From assembly GCA_902384585.1 (NCBI GenBank), contig CABMCJ010000004.1:834086-898085 (forward strand): a stretch of 64,000 bases of DNA, written 5' to 3'. Source of the stretch: Candidatus Anstonella stagnisolia (lineage in GTDB: Archaea; Micrarchaeota; Micrarchaeia; Anstonellales; Anstonellaceae). A program made the position numbers and the translations under genes. Under the pieces are notes generated by a model. It was not told the origin of the DNA. It did not search any database and saw only the letters and a list, made by a program, of their open reading frames with translations. Below, piece after piece: positions 1 to 8,609 of this stretch; within the stretch, counting starts at the first letter, position 1, and each line of letters begins with the position of its first letter.

Positions 1-58
1 TTGCACTTGCGCAGCGCCCAAGGATGAACTGATTTTTTTCTTTTAATTTTTTCTTTCC

Positions 59-511
59 ATGCTTAATGGTGAAAATTTGGCTTCAAAAAAACCCAAATAC
101 GTGGGCTTCTGGGCAAGGCTCGTTGCATACATCATCGACTCGATAGCCTCTCAAATCGCCATGATAATACTTCTGCTGCCTGTGATACTCTTAATAAATA
201 ATCAAAGCCCCGTCATGCTGCAAATTGCCGGAATCTCCTATGCCCTCTTTGTAATAGCTGCAGTATTGCTTGCATACTACGTATACGCGGAAAGCTCCGC
301 CTGGCAAGCGACCCTTGGCAAAAAGCTCCTCGGAATGAAGGTAACGGACCTTAAGGGCAAGCGCATCTCTTTCCTTCGCTCACTTGGCAGGAATCTGGCA
401 AAAATATTGTCTGCCATTCCCGTCGACGCCGGCTACATAATGATCGGCTTTACTGAGAAGAAGCAGGGCTTGCACGACATGCTCGCGGGCACTCTCGTAG
501 TCAAAAGATAG
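59..511 (+). CDS. RDD family membrane protein
   Basis: A 150-residue integral membrane protein of the RDD family. Residues 17-31 (GFWARLVAYIIDSIA) carry the family's Arg and Asp signature in the first transmembrane segment. Further hydrophobic segments lie near 32-47 and 54-75. The TLGKKLLGMKV stretch at about 85-95 and the closing GLHDMLAGTLVV match the usual RDD C-terminus (Q-x-L-H-D). The length is normal for a single-domain member. The family is proposed to move ions or small solutes, but no substrate can be inferred. It ends 3 nt before the convergent SRP54 gene. Confidence 0.85.
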   Translation: MLNGENLASKKPKYVGFWARLVAYIIDSIASQIAMIILLLPVILLINNQSPVMLQIAGISYALFVIAAVLLAYYVYAESSAWQATLGKKLLGMKVTDLKGKRISFLRSLGRNLAKILSAIPVDAGYIMIGFTEKKQGLHDMLAGTLVVKR

Positions 512-514
512 TTT

Positions 515-1840
515 TTACATCCCGAACTTTGTCATGTCTACGTTCGCTCCCTTCATCATTTTTTCCATTTTCTTCCTAAAGCCGCGGTTCTTCTTGAACT
601 GGTTTATCATGCTGCTCATTTTTTCAAATTGCACCAGCAGTTCGCGCACGTCCTCTACTTTCACCCCTGCCCCTTTTGCAATCCTTTCCATCCTCCCCTT
701 TTCCTTTTTCACAAGCAGCGCATCCTCTCGCTCTTTTGGTGTCATGGACGCAATTATGCACTCATATTTCTTGAGCTTCCCCTCGCTTTGCTTCACGACG
801 TCCGCAGGCATGTCCGCCATTCCCATCATTGAGAACACGCTTCCAAGCGGGCCCATTTTCTTGGCGGCTTTCAACTGCTCATAAAACACTTTAATCGTGA
901 ATTTGTCCCCCATGTCCTCCTGCAGCTGCTTCTCATCAGCAACGCTCTTTATTTTCTCAAGCAGCGCCCCAAAGTCAGGGAACCCCAGCAATCTTCCCAC
1001 AAATTTCTTTGCATCAAATATTTCCAAATCCCCCTGCTTTTCCCCAACTCCGATAAATGCGACTTTTGCGCCTGAAACCGCAACCGCACTAAGTGCGCCT
1101 CCTCCCTTGCCGCTCCCATCCATCTTCGTAATTATAACCCCGCTCAAGCCTACCGCATCATGGAATTCCTGTGCCTGCCTCCCTGCAACCTGCCCGATGT
1201 CCGCGTTTATAACAAGGTATTTCTCATCAGGCGCAAAAACAGAATTTATGAGCTTAAGCTGCTCCACAAGCTCCCCTTCAAACGCGCTTCTCCCCGAAGA
1301 ATCCACAATCACTATGTCTTCCTTGCAAAGCGGCAGGCAGTGCTTTAGCACTTTCCCCACATCCTTCTCCCCGTTTATCCCGTAGAATTTCGCGCCCGCT
1401 TTTTTCGCAACCTGCTCCAATTGCTCGTACGCAGCAGGCCTGTCCACGTCCGCAGCAACAAGCCCCACGCTCAGGCCTCTTTGCTTGTAAAATGCCGCAA
1501 GCTTCCCTGCACTCGTAGTTTTCCCGCTCCCATACAGCCCAAGAAGAAGAACTTTGTGCGGCGACATTTTTGGCTCGTATTTCTCGCCCATGAGCGCAAC
1601 AAGCTCGTCATACACTACTTTTACGACGTGCTCGCGCACGGAAAGCCCTGCAAGCAATTTCTCATCAAGCGCGCGCTTCTCAATCCTTTTTGTAAGCTCA
1701 AAAACAAGCTTCACATTAACGTCGTTTGATATGAGCACGCGCTGCAGCTGCGTGCAAAGCTCCTTCACCGCCTTTTCATCAACGACCATCGCGCCCGTAA
1801 TTTTCGCAAGCGCCTGCCTTAACCCCCGTCCCAAATCCAT
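515..1840 (-). CDS. srp54: Signal recognition particle 54 kDa protein (SRP54)
   Basis: GTPase of the signal recognition particle. It binds signal peptides and 7S RNA and targets ribosomes to the membrane receptor. The 441-residue protein has the N domain (1-90), the G domain and a methionine-rich M domain from about 300. Visible motifs are the P loop GLYGSGKTTSAGK, the DVDRPAAYEQL insertion-box region, a DSSGR variant of DTAGR, and TKMDGSGKGGG. The M domain ends in GANVDMTKFGM. The cognate RNA is encoded in this window near 24.9-25.2 kb. The assignment is secure. Confidence 0.97.
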   Translation of the reverse strand: MDLGRGLRQALAKITGAMVVDEKAVKELCTQLQRVLISNDVNVKLVFELTKRIEKRALDEKLLAGLSVREHVVKVVYDELVALMGEKYEPKMSPHKVLLLGLYGSGKTTSAGKLAAFYKQRGLSVGLVAADVDRPAAYEQLEQVAKKAGAKFYGINGEKDVGKVLKHCLPLCKEDIVIVDSSGRSAFEGELVEQLKLINSVFAPDEKYLVINADIGQVAGRQAQEFHDAVGLSGVIITKMDGSGKGGGALSAVAVSGAKVAFIGVGEKQGDLEIFDAKKFVGRLLGFPDFGALLEKIKSVADEKQLQEDMGDKFTIKVFYEQLKAAKKMGPLGSVFSMMGMADMPADVVKQSEGKLKKYECIIASMTPKEREDALLVKKEKGRMERIAKGAGVKVEDVRELLVQFEKMSSMINQFKKNRGFRKKMEKMMKGANVDMTKFGM

Positions 1841-1991
1841 AGTTATAATTCGCCACCAATGAATAAAAACAAGCGCCTAAAAACCCGCCGAAACCAGAAA
1901 ATCCATGAAGAAAAACAGAACCAGAAAACGCCCCAAAAACCAGCCCGCAGACACGGCTTACCCAGCCAACCAAAACCAGCCAGCTATCCCC

Positions 1992-2276
1992 TTATTGCCT
2001 TTTCTTTGCAACTTCCCAGATAAGCTTGTCAAACCTTGCCTGCGTGACTTTTACCTCGGAAGGCATTTTCAGCCCCGCAATGAGCGCATTCGCCCCTGCA
2101 ATTGCTTCCGGCTTTACCTCCTCTGTATTTAACCACGAGCAGTATTTCCCCACGTTCAGGCAGTCCGTAATAAGCCCGGCATCCAATTCCGGAATCCCAA
2201 GCTTCACAAGCTCGTCGTGAATTTGCTTCTCGGAACTTCCTGCCTCTGCAAGCTTCGCAAACCTTTGGTCGCCCAT
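1992..2276 (-). CDS. Conserved-looking small protein, unknown function
   Basis: A 94-residue, soluble, mostly helical protein with no recognised family. The start at 2276 lies about 27 nt from the centre of a TATA box (2300-2307) on this strand, which fits a leaderless transcript. The same box serves the divergent purP gene. The 150 bases between this gene and SRP54 are A/C-rich and show nothing else. The gene is accepted because of its promoter geometry and sensible amino-acid composition. No function is proposed. Confidence 0.6.
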   Translation of the reverse strand: MGDQRFAKLAEAGSSEKQIHDELVKLGIPELDAGLITDCLNVGKYCSWLNTEEVKPEAIAGANALIAGLKMPSEVKVTQARFDKLIWEVAKKRQ

Positions 2277-2299
2277 GAACCCATATTTGAAACAAAATT

Positions 2300-2307
2300 C
2301 TTATAAA
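2300..2307. promoter_or_regulatory. Shared palindromic TATA box for two divergent leaderless genes
   Basis: The sequence CTTATAAA contains the palindrome TTATAA. Its centre is about 26 nt from the purP start on the plus strand (2329) and about 27 nt from the start of the 94-residue gene on the minus strand (2276). Both distances suit leaderless archaeal transcription from one TBP site. Confidence 0.55.
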
Positions 2308-2328
2308 TCCCTTTTGCGTATATTAGGT

Positions 2329-3474
2329 ATGGACAGGAACGAAATATGCAAACTGGCTGCTTCTTACAAATCTCCCTGCGTAGCCGTGCTTGGCTCGCAT
2401 TCCGCGCTTGACATCTCTTCAGGAGCGCGCGACGAGGGCTTGCGCTCAATCGTAGTATGCCAAAAAGGGCGCGAGCTCACGTACAAAAAATATTTCACAA
2501 AGCGGAAAATGCTGGGCAGGGACGCAGGCAGCATAGACGAGCTCATGCTCCTTGAGAAATTTTCAGACATTGCAAAAAAGCCGGCAATAGAAAAACTCCA
2601 GAAAGCGCAGGCTCTTTTTGTGCCCCACCGCTCTTTCTCAGTGTACGTCGGCTACGACGCAATAGAGAACGATTTCACAGTCCCGATTTTCGGCAACCGC
2701 AATCTCCTGCGCGCAGAGGAGCGCAACACTCCCAAAAACCAGCACTACCTTCTCCAGAAGGCAGGCGTGCGCGTGCCCAAAACATTTTCAAAACCCGAGC
2801 AAATAGACCGGCTCGTTATCGTAAAGACACCAGAAGCAAAGCGCACATACGAGCGCGCGTTCTTTTTCGCATCAAACTATGAAACGTACAAGGAAGAAAG
2901 CGAAAAACTTTTGAAAAATGGCACCATCACGCAGGACGGCCTCAAGAACGCGCTCATAGAAGAGTTCGTGCTCGGCGCACAGTTCAACTTCAATTATTTT
3001 GCATCCCCTCTTACTGGCGAAATAGAGCTTCTTGGAATTGACACAAGGCGGCAAACAAATTTAGACGGGCTGTTGCGCCTTCCCGCCTATGAGCAAAACA
3101 AACTAGGCACAGCAGTTCAAAGCGGCGCGTTAAGGATTAACAACATCGAAGTCGGGCACATCGCATGCACGCTTCGCGAGTCCCTTTTGGATTCCGTATA
3201 TGAAATGGGCGAAAAGTTCGCAGCCACCTGCAAAAAAGAATACGCGCCCGGCTTAATCGGCCCCTTCGCTCTCCAGGGCGCAATCACGAGCGAGGAGAAT
3301 GGCGAAAAGCCCGTAATCTTCGACGTATCTTTCCGCGTTCCAGGCTCCCCAGGAACGCGCTTCACGCCCTACAGCGCATATCTCTGGGGCGAAAACATGA
3401 GCGTAGGAAAACGCATTGCAATCGAGATAAAAGAGGCTGCAAAGGCAAAAAGATTGGGCGAAATAGTAACATGA
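2329..3474 (+). CDS. purP: PurP-family FAICAR synthetase, copy 1
   Basis: ATP-grasp ligase of the PurP family (5-formaminoimidazole-4-carboxamide ribonucleotide synthetase). It uses formate and ATP to formylate AICAR in archaeal IMP synthesis. The 381-residue protein shows family landmarks: VLGSHSALDISSGARDEG near the N-terminus, VPHRSFSVYVGYD, PIFGNRNLLRAEE and a C-terminal FDVSFRVPGSPGTRF. The ATG at 2329 is preferred over an upstream in-frame ATG because it sits about 25 nt after a TATA box and the alignable sequence begins there. A second PurP-like gene follows, then GMP synthase, so this is a purine operon. Which paralogue makes FAICAR cannot be told from sequence alone. Confidence 0.9.
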   Translation: MDRNEICKLAASYKSPCVAVLGSHSALDISSGARDEGLRSIVVCQKGRELTYKKYFTKRKMLGRDAGSIDELMLLEKFSDIAKKPAIEKLQKAQALFVPHRSFSVYVGYDAIENDFTVPIFGNRNLLRAEERNTPKNQHYLLQKAGVRVPKTFSKPEQIDRLVIVKTPEAKRTYERAFFFASNYETYKEESEKLLKNGTITQDGLKNALIEEFVLGAQFNFNYFASPLTGEIELLGIDTRRQTNLDGLLRLPAYEQNKLGTAVQSGALRINNIEVGHIACTLRESLLDSVYEMGEKFAATCKKEYAPGLIGPFALQGAITSEENGEKPVIFDVSFRVPGSPGTRFTPYSAYLWGENMSVGKRIAIEIKEAAKAKRLGEIVT

Positions 3475-3541
3475 ACATAAAATGATAAAAAAGAAAAAAT
3501 CCTTCGGCAAACGGCTCGGGCGAACTAAAAATTGTGATAAC

Positions 3542-4594
3542 ATGATACCAAAGAAAAAAATAGAGGAAATCCTTTCAGGCTACGACAAGGGGGGCCTCAA
3601 AATCGCAACTATCTGCTCGCACACTGCGCAGCAGATTTTCTACGGCGCGCGCCAAGAGGGCATAAAGACAATCGGCATATGCACAAAAGAACGGAAGAAA
3701 TTCTACGACTCCTTCCCGCTCGCAAGGCCCGACGAGTACATAATAGTGGACAGCGCATCAGACATGCCAACAGACGAGCTTGTTTCCCAAAATGCAGTCC
3801 TGGTCCCACACGGCTCGCTTGTGGAATACGTTGGGGAAAAAATACACGACCTTCCAGTCCCGATTTTCGGCAACCGCAGCTCGCTGATATGGGAAAAGAG
3901 CCGCGAGAAAATGTTCCACTGGCTCAAGGAGGCGGGCATACGCACCCCGAAAACAATAAACCCTGAAAAAATAGACCGCCCATGCATTGTGAAGTTCCCA
4001 GGCGCAAAGGGCGGAAGGGGCTACATGATAGTGAAAAATACGGACGATTTCCACCGCCTTGTACCGCGCCCGCCCGCAGGCACCCTAGTCCAAGAATACC
4101 TTATCGGCGTGCGCGCATACCCCCACTTTTTCTATTCCCCCCTCTCAAGGGCAGGGTACGGCGCAGGCGAGGGCGCAGTCGAGCTCATGAGCATAGACAA
4201 GCGCCTCGAGTCCAACGTTGACGAGTGCTACCGCGAAGTTGCGGTGGGCGTGGAGGTAAAGCCCTCCTTCACAATTATCGGGAATACCCCCATGGTAATC
4301 CGCGAGTCCCTTCTCCCCGAGATAATGGAAATGGGCAAGCGCACAGTGGAGAGCGCGCAAAAGCTTTTCGGCGGCATCCCAGGGCCTTTTTGCATAGAGA
4401 GCATAATCGATGAGAACCTCAATTTCTATGCGTTTGAAATTTCCGCGCGCATTGTGGCAGGCACGAACATTTTCCCAAAGGGCTCGCCCTACTCTTTCTA
4501 CACATACGGCGAGGAAATGAGCACAGGAAGGCGAATCGCACGCGAGCTTAAAATCGCCGCAAAAAAGAACGCACTCCCAAAAATAATTTACTGA
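3542..4594 (+). CDS. PurP-family FAICAR synthetase-like, copy 2
   Basis: A second PurP-type ATP-grasp protein of 350 residues. It shares IATICSHTAQQIFYGARQEG, VPHGSLVEYVGEK, PIFGNRSSLIWEKS, a PGAKGGRGY nucleotide-loop region and SARIVAGTNIF with copy 1 and the family. The glycine-rich loop is better preserved here (FPGAKGGRGYM) than in copy 1, where the matching part reads TPEAKRTYERA. Copy 2 may therefore be the canonical enzyme and copy 1 the diverged one. The ATG at 3542 follows TGTGATAA; an in-frame ATG at 3482 would add a basic 20-residue tail. Some archaea carry two PurP paralogues, one of unknown role. Confidence 0.85.
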   Translation: MIPKKKIEEILSGYDKGGLKIATICSHTAQQIFYGARQEGIKTIGICTKERKKFYDSFPLARPDEYIIVDSASDMPTDELVSQNAVLVPHGSLVEYVGEKIHDLPVPIFGNRSSLIWEKSREKMFHWLKEAGIRTPKTINPEKIDRPCIVKFPGAKGGRGYMIVKNTDDFHRLVPRPPAGTLVQEYLIGVRAYPHFFYSPLSRAGYGAGEGAVELMSIDKRLESNVDECYREVAVGVEVKPSFTIIGNTPMVIRESLLPEIMEMGKRTVESAQKLFGGIPGPFCIESIIDENLNFYAFEISARIVAGTNIFPKGSPYSFYTYGEEMSTGRRIARELKIAAKKNALPKIIY

Positions 4595-4603
4595 CGTGGT
4601 CTT

Positions 4604-5563
4604 ATGGGCTTTGAACCAAAGAAATTCATAGAAGGCGCTATCTCCCAGATGCGTTCCCAGGTCGGGAAAAAGCACGCCATAATAGCGGTTTCCGGCGGTG
4701 TTGACAGCATGACTGCAGCCGCAATCGCAAGCAAGGCAATCCCAAAACAGCTCACGTGCATTTTCGTTGACACTGGCTTAATGCGCAAAAATGAGGCGCA
4801 CCTTGTGAGCACTGCAGCAGCAAAGGCAGGCATTCCCCTGCAAGTGATAAACGCATCCGACAAGTTTTTCTCTTCGCTTAAAGGCATAACCGACCCGGAA
4901 GAAAAACGCAAAATAATCGGCGGGCTTTTCATTGACGTTTTCGAGCAGGCTGCGAAATCCTCAAAGGCAGAGTTCCTCATACAAGGCACAATCGCACCCG
5001 ACTGGATAGAGTCCGGCTCTGGCTTGCGCGACACAATAAAGTCGCACCACAATGTGGGCGGTCTCCCAAAGAAAATGGGGCTCTTCCTATGCGAGCCCAT
5101 GCGCGAGCTCTACAAGGACGAGGTGCGAAAAGTTGCGCGCGAAATCGGGCTTCCCTTGGAATTCTCAGAACGCCAGCCCTTCCCGGGTCCCGGCTTGGCA
5201 GTGCGCATAATGGGCGAAATAACGCCCCAAAAAGCCGAAATAGTGCGCGAGGCATGCGCAATAGTGGAGGAAGAGCTTGAGGCTGCTGCGCACGCAAAAA
5301 AGATGGAAATGCCCTGGCAATATTTCGCAGTCCTTCTCCCAATAAAAACTGTCGGGGTTCTGGGGGACGCGCGCGCATACGGCTACACAATTGCAGTGCG
5401 CGCAGTTGAAAGCCTTGATGGCATGACCGCAAAGGCGTGCCGCATCCCGCCCGAAGTTCTTGAGCAGATTTCAGACCGCATAACACGCGTGCTAAAAGAG
5501 CACGTGAACCGCGTCGTGTACGACACGACATCCAAGCCTCCGGGCACAATAGAATGGGAATAA
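4604..5563 (+). CDS. guaAB: GMP synthase subunit B (ATP pyrophosphatase)
   Basis: The synthetase half of the two-subunit archaeal GMP synthase. It adenylates XMP and aminates it with ammonia from the partner amidotransferase. The 319-residue protein has the PP-loop VSGGVDSMTAA, then FVDTGLMRKNEA, the XMP-binding SHHNVGGLP and FPGPGLAVRI motifs, and the C-terminal KPPGTIEWE ending. It starts 9 nt after the PurP-like gene and overlaps or abuts guaAA, so subunit stoichiometry is probably set by coupled translation. Confidence 0.97.
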   Translation: MGFEPKKFIEGAISQMRSQVGKKHAIIAVSGGVDSMTAAAIASKAIPKQLTCIFVDTGLMRKNEAHLVSTAAAKAGIPLQVINASDKFFSSLKGITDPEEKRKIIGGLFIDVFEQAAKSSKAEFLIQGTIAPDWIESGSGLRDTIKSHHNVGGLPKKMGLFLCEPMRELYKDEVRKVAREIGLPLEFSERQPFPGPGLAVRIMGEITPQKAEIVREACAIVEEELEAAAHAKKMEMPWQYFAVLLPIKTVGVLGDARAYGYTIAVRAVESLDGMTAKACRIPPEVLEQISDRITRVLKEHVNRVVYDTTSKPPGTIEWE

Positions 5564-5583
5564 GAAAAGGCTGGAATGATAAC

Positions 5584-6150
5584 ATGGACGCACTCATAAT
5601 AGATTTTGGTTCCCAATGGACGCACCGCATACACCGCACGCTCACCTACTTGGACGTTTCCTCAAAAATAGTCCCAGTAACAACCCCGGTCGCAGATATC
5701 CTCAAGGCAGACGTGCTCATTTTCTCAGGGGGCGCAATCCGCATCGGGCTTGGCGATGCGCACCAGACAGGGAATTCGCGCGAATACATAGAGAAATTCC
5801 AGGGCCCAATCCTCGGCATATGCGCAGGCCAGCAGTTCATTGGCATGCACTTTGGCGGCACTGCGCAGCCTGCAAAAGGGCCCGAATACGGGAAAGTGGA
5901 AATAATTGTTGATGACAAGGACGAGCTTTTCGCAGGACTTCCGGACAAATTCACCGCATGGGCATCCCACAACGATGAAGTGATAAATACCCCGAATTTC
6001 AAAGTGCTCGCTCACTCAAAAGACTGCTCCAACCATGCGTTCAAGTCCCTCAGCCGCCCGATATACGGCTGCCTTTTCCATCCAGAAGTTGAGCACACGC
6101 AGCACGGCTCTGAGATTTACGCAAATTTCCTCAAAATTGCAAAAAAATAG
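5584..6150 (+). CDS. guaAA: GMP synthase subunit A (glutamine amidotransferase)
   Basis: Class I glutamine amidotransferase that supplies ammonia to the synthetase subunit encoded just upstream. The 188-residue protein begins MDALIIDFGSQW, places the nucleophile in GICAGQQFIG, and has the HPE motif in FHPEVEHTQHG. The ATG at 5584 follows GGAATGATAAC, a good ribosome site, and matches the family N-terminus. An in-frame upstream start at 5554 would overlap guaAB by 10 nt. The elbow reads CAGQQ rather than the commoner CYGHQ, which still keeps the cysteine. Confidence 0.95.
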   Translation: MDALIIDFGSQWTHRIHRTLTYLDVSSKIVPVTTPVADILKADVLIFSGGAIRIGLGDAHQTGNSREYIEKFQGPILGICAGQQFIGMHFGGTAQPAKGPEYGKVEIIVDDKDELFAGLPDKFTAWASHNDEVINTPNFKVLAHSKDCSNHAFKSLSRPIYGCLFHPEVEHTQHGSEIYANFLKIAKK

Positions 6151-6250
6151 AACCAGGCGAGCCTAGAAAATTCCCCAAATTCCAGAAAAATAGTTTTACG
6201 GGCGCACGCAATCCCCTAATTCCCTTAAATCAAAAAAAGCAGAAGCATCT

Positions 6251-7507
6251 TTACGGAACCATTTCAGGCGGCGGCTTTGCGGCATCCAGCTTTTTTTTCA
6301 CGTACACGAAAAGCCCAAGCAAAATCCCGAGTACAACCACTGCCCCAATGACCTGGATTACGTCCACTCCCTCAAACGGGTTTGCATTGCCCCCCGGCAC
6401 TTCAGTTGGCTTGCTTGTTTTGCCCGAAATCACGGTGTATTGCCCCTGCTCAACTGCCTCGTTCCCATCCCTGTCCACTACCCTTATCGTATAAGGCACA
6501 ACCGTGTTTGCAGGCTGTATCGGGATTTCAGCCTCATATTTCCCATACCCTATCGGGAAAACAGCCGCATCCTCCTGCGTCCCGCCCACAACGTACGTTA
6601 CGCGTATGCTGGTGTTCACGTCCACCCCGCTTGCCTTTATCCCCAAATCCTCAATCCCAAAGCTTATCCTTCCCGCCCCGTCCACGACGTTTGCTGCCGC
6701 GCCCTTTATTATCGGCGGGCTTTTGTCAAGCACGACTTCTGTTTCAAGCCCGTTTTCCAAATTCAAATTCACTACCCTGCGCTTTCCAAGGTATTCAATG
6801 TCGGCATCAACAGAGCTTTCCCCAAGCCCTTCCACAACAAGCTTCCCTGCCCCGTCTGTCTCGTATTCATTCCCAAGCACGAGCACGCTCGCCACAAGGG
6901 GCGCCGCATTCTCGTCAACAACAAAAAGCTGCAATGTGTACCGTTTCACTTCCACCCTTTCAGTGGTGTCGTTGGAAAACGCGAGGCTGCCCTGCTTCAC
7001 AACGCCCATCGCCTCAACAGAATAATCGTAAGTGCCATCCGGCAAATGGAAGCGCGCATACCCGCCCCCGTCAGTTGCAGAGGTGAAATTCCCTATGCTC
7101 ACGTTCGCCTGCATCGGCTTTCCCTGCTGGTCCACAATAAGGAAAAACGCATAGTGCACGGGCAGCTGCACCTGTATGGTCCATTTGCGGTCAGGCACGT
7201 ATTCAATTGCCTTTTGCACGCTCTGGCCCCCGTACGCAACAACAAGCGTCCAATTCCCCTGCGCAACGCTGGAGTCAAATTCGTTGTTGAAGAACGTGAT
7301 GTTCACGTACCCGTCATTGTTTGTGGACTTTGGCTTGCCATTCACAAGCCCCACCCGCTTGTTGAGCTGGTAAATAGGGTACATGCTCACGTTTGAAATG
7401 GGCCTAAGCTCGCCATCCAGCGCCTGTACTTGCGCCTTTTCCGTGAACATGGCAAGGCACTGCGCAGCAAGCAGCGCAAGAACTGCAATCACAAAAATTT
7501 TCTTCAT
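6251..7507 (-). CDS. Secreted, membrane-anchored Ig-like/carboxypeptidase-regulatory-like protein
   Basis: A 418-residue cell-surface protein. It has a signal peptide (MKKIFVIAVLALLAAQCLA) and a long beta-rich exterior. A C-terminal transmembrane helix at about 382-402 is followed by a short KKKL cytoplasmic tail. Repeats of the form vDxxGkPmxAnVsiGnfts-TdggGyarf resemble carboxypeptidase-regulatory-like domains, and a fibronectin-like segment precedes the anchor. No enzyme motif is visible. The ribosome site GGAGGT lies inside a perfect hairpin just upstream of the start (see 7511-7551). It may belong to the envelope system encoded to its right, but this is only a guess from proximity. Confidence 0.75.
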   Translation of the reverse strand: MKKIFVIAVLALLAAQCLAMFTEKAQVQALDGELRPISNVSMYPIYQLNKRVGLVNGKPKSTNNDGYVNITFFNNEFDSSVAQGNWTLVVAYGGQSVQKAIEYVPDRKWTIQVQLPVHYAFFLIVDQQGKPMQANVSIGNFTSATDGGGYARFHLPDGTYDYSVEAMGVVKQGSLAFSNDTTERVEVKRYTLQLFVVDENAAPLVASVLVLGNEYETDGAGKLVVEGLGESSVDADIEYLGKRRVVNLNLENGLETEVVLDKSPPIIKGAAANVVDGAGRISFGIEDLGIKASGVDVNTSIRVTYVVGGTQEDAAVFPIGYGKYEAEIPIQPANTVVPYTIRVVDRDGNEAVEQGQYTVISGKTSKPTEVPGGNANPFEGVDVIQVIGAVVVLGILLGLFVYVKKKLDAAKPPPEMVP

Positions 7508-7510
7508 CTG

Positions 7511-7551
7511 TTTGACCTCCGGTCAAATCTGGAAAGCCTTTCAGGCTTTCC
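7511..7551 (-). promoter_or_regulatory. Paired leader hairpins covering the ribosome-binding site
   Basis: Two perfect inverted repeats lie just upstream of the minus-strand start at 7507. The first is TTTGACC-TCC-GGTCAAA (7511-7527), the second GGAAAGCC-TTTCA-GGCTTTCC (7531-7551). Read on the minus strand, the first loop and 3' arm form GGAGGTC, the ribosome site itself. A TATA-like TTTTTTATCTT near 7572-7582 would start the RNA close to 7550, so the leader would be essentially these two hairpins. Confidence 0.6.
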
Positions 7552-7661
7552 ATGTGCGTGTTTTCGGGTGCAAAGATAAAAAAGCCGCGCCCTCACGCCG
7601 TTGCCTCCGAATGCGATTTCCAATAAGCTTTAAAAGGCACAGACCGATTAATGCAATCGGG

Positions 7662-7770
7662 CAACCACCCACGCATAAGGGCGTGGAGTTGATGATGCGT
7701 ACTAAGATTGTGAATAACGACCACGCCTTTACCCGCGCCTAAAAGCGCGGGCTTCGGGCGTGGATGGTTG
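7662..7770. ncRNA. Strongly structured non-coding element, unassigned
   Basis: CAACCACCCACGC (7662-7674) pairs with GCGTGGATGGTTG (7758-7770) along 13 positions with one mismatch or wobble, closing a domain of about 109 nt. Inside lies CCACGCC (7721-7727) ahead of CCCGCGC-CTAAAA-GCGCGGG (7732-7751); an alternative local hairpin is CCACGC-ATAAGG-GCGTGG (7669-7686). A TATA-like CTTTAAAAGG at 7628-7637 sits at the right distance for a plus-strand transcript starting near 7655. It could be a small RNA, a leader of the envelope operon, or a remnant of a hairpin-ended transposon. On the minus strand the inner hairpin resembles the GAAGCCC-stem ends of IS200/IS605-type elements. No tnpA or tnpB is present. 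Confidence 0.5.
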
Positions 7771-7778
7771 GTGATGAG

Positions 7779-8582
7779 ATGGACACACGGCTGTTTGCTT
7801 ACGGCAGCGCAGTCCTTGCGCTCGTTGGCGCAGTTGGCAGCTTTGTTCTTGGCGGTGGCATCGCAGGCATAATCGCAGGGATTTTCTGCCTGGTGGGCGC
7901 AATGGGCGCAGTGGGCTTTTACAGGTACGGATACATACTCGTGCCCCTCATAACAACGCGCTCCAACGTCGTGCTCATAACCGACACAGGATACGAAATA
8001 CCGCCCGCGCAGGATGTTATCCTCAAGAACGTGGGCGGCATATACTACGCGTCCATGTTCCTCGCAGTAAAGGTGTACGAAAGCTCGTCCGAGCGGAGCC
8101 CGGAGGAGAACGTGGTGTACACGGAATATTTCGAGCGTGCAATCTCCTCAGTGAAATACGTTACAAAATTCGCAATGCTGGTGTACGTGAAAGACATAGG
8201 CGAATACCGCAAGAACATAGAGACAAAGCACGCGGAGGCGCAGCTTCGCCTTGCAAAGGAACGCGAAAAGGCAGAGCCCGACGTGTTGCGCCTTGACCGC
8301 TACGAGCGCGAGGTCGCGATGTGGGAGTCCCAGATAAACAAGCTCTCGCAGGGCATAAAGCCTATGGGCATGTGCGCGTACGTGATGACAACCGCAACCG
8401 GCGTTTCAAAGGAGTCCGCGGCAGCAGCCGCAAAGGCACAGTCAAACGAGCTGCGCTCCACGCTCTCAAACGCGCTCAACGTCGAAATAGTCGCACTCAA
8501 GGGCGATGAGATGATGCGCTGCTTTGACTGGGAGCACATGATACCACCCACGCAAAGCGAGCTTGAGCAGGCAACGATGTAA
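7779..8582 (+). CDS. Membrane protein resembling VirB3 plus VirB4 N-terminal domain
   Basis: A 267-residue protein with two N-terminal membrane helices (about 7-28 and 33-50). A cytoplasmic domain with a charged coiled-coil segment (about 140-185) follows. Its layout and the next gene suggest the N-terminal half of a VirB4/TraC-type conjugation ATPase carrying a VirB3-like membrane lead, split from the motor domain. This is inferred from context and shape, not from a firm motif. The ATG at 7779 is chosen because GGTGAT sits 3 nt upstream; an in-frame ATG at 7764 lacks a ribosome site. It is the first gene of a five-gene plus-strand run. Confidence 0.5.
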   Translation: MDTRLFAYGSAVLALVGAVGSFVLGGGIAGIIAGIFCLVGAMGAVGFYRYGYILVPLITTRSNVVLITDTGYEIPPAQDVILKNVGGIYYASMFLAVKVYESSSERSPEENVVYTEYFERAISSVKYVTKFAMLVYVKDIGEYRKNIETKHAEAQLRLAKEREKAEPDVLRLDRYEREVAMWESQINKLSQGIKPMGMCAYVMTTATGVSKESAAAAAKAQSNELRSTLSNALNVEIVALKGDEMMRCFDWEHMIPPTQSELEQATM

Positions 8583-8609
8583 TTTCAAAAGCATTCAGCA
8601 GGTGCACAC

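Noticed and set aside
1779-1973. 64-residue Gly/Phe-rich frame upstream of SRP54
   Set aside because: It overlaps the 5' end of SRP54 on the same strand, has odd composition and no promoter or ribosome site.
7662-7770. Complete IS200/IS605-type insertion sequence
   Set aside because: Only one hairpin resembles such an end; no tnpA or tnpB frame or second end was seen within the window.
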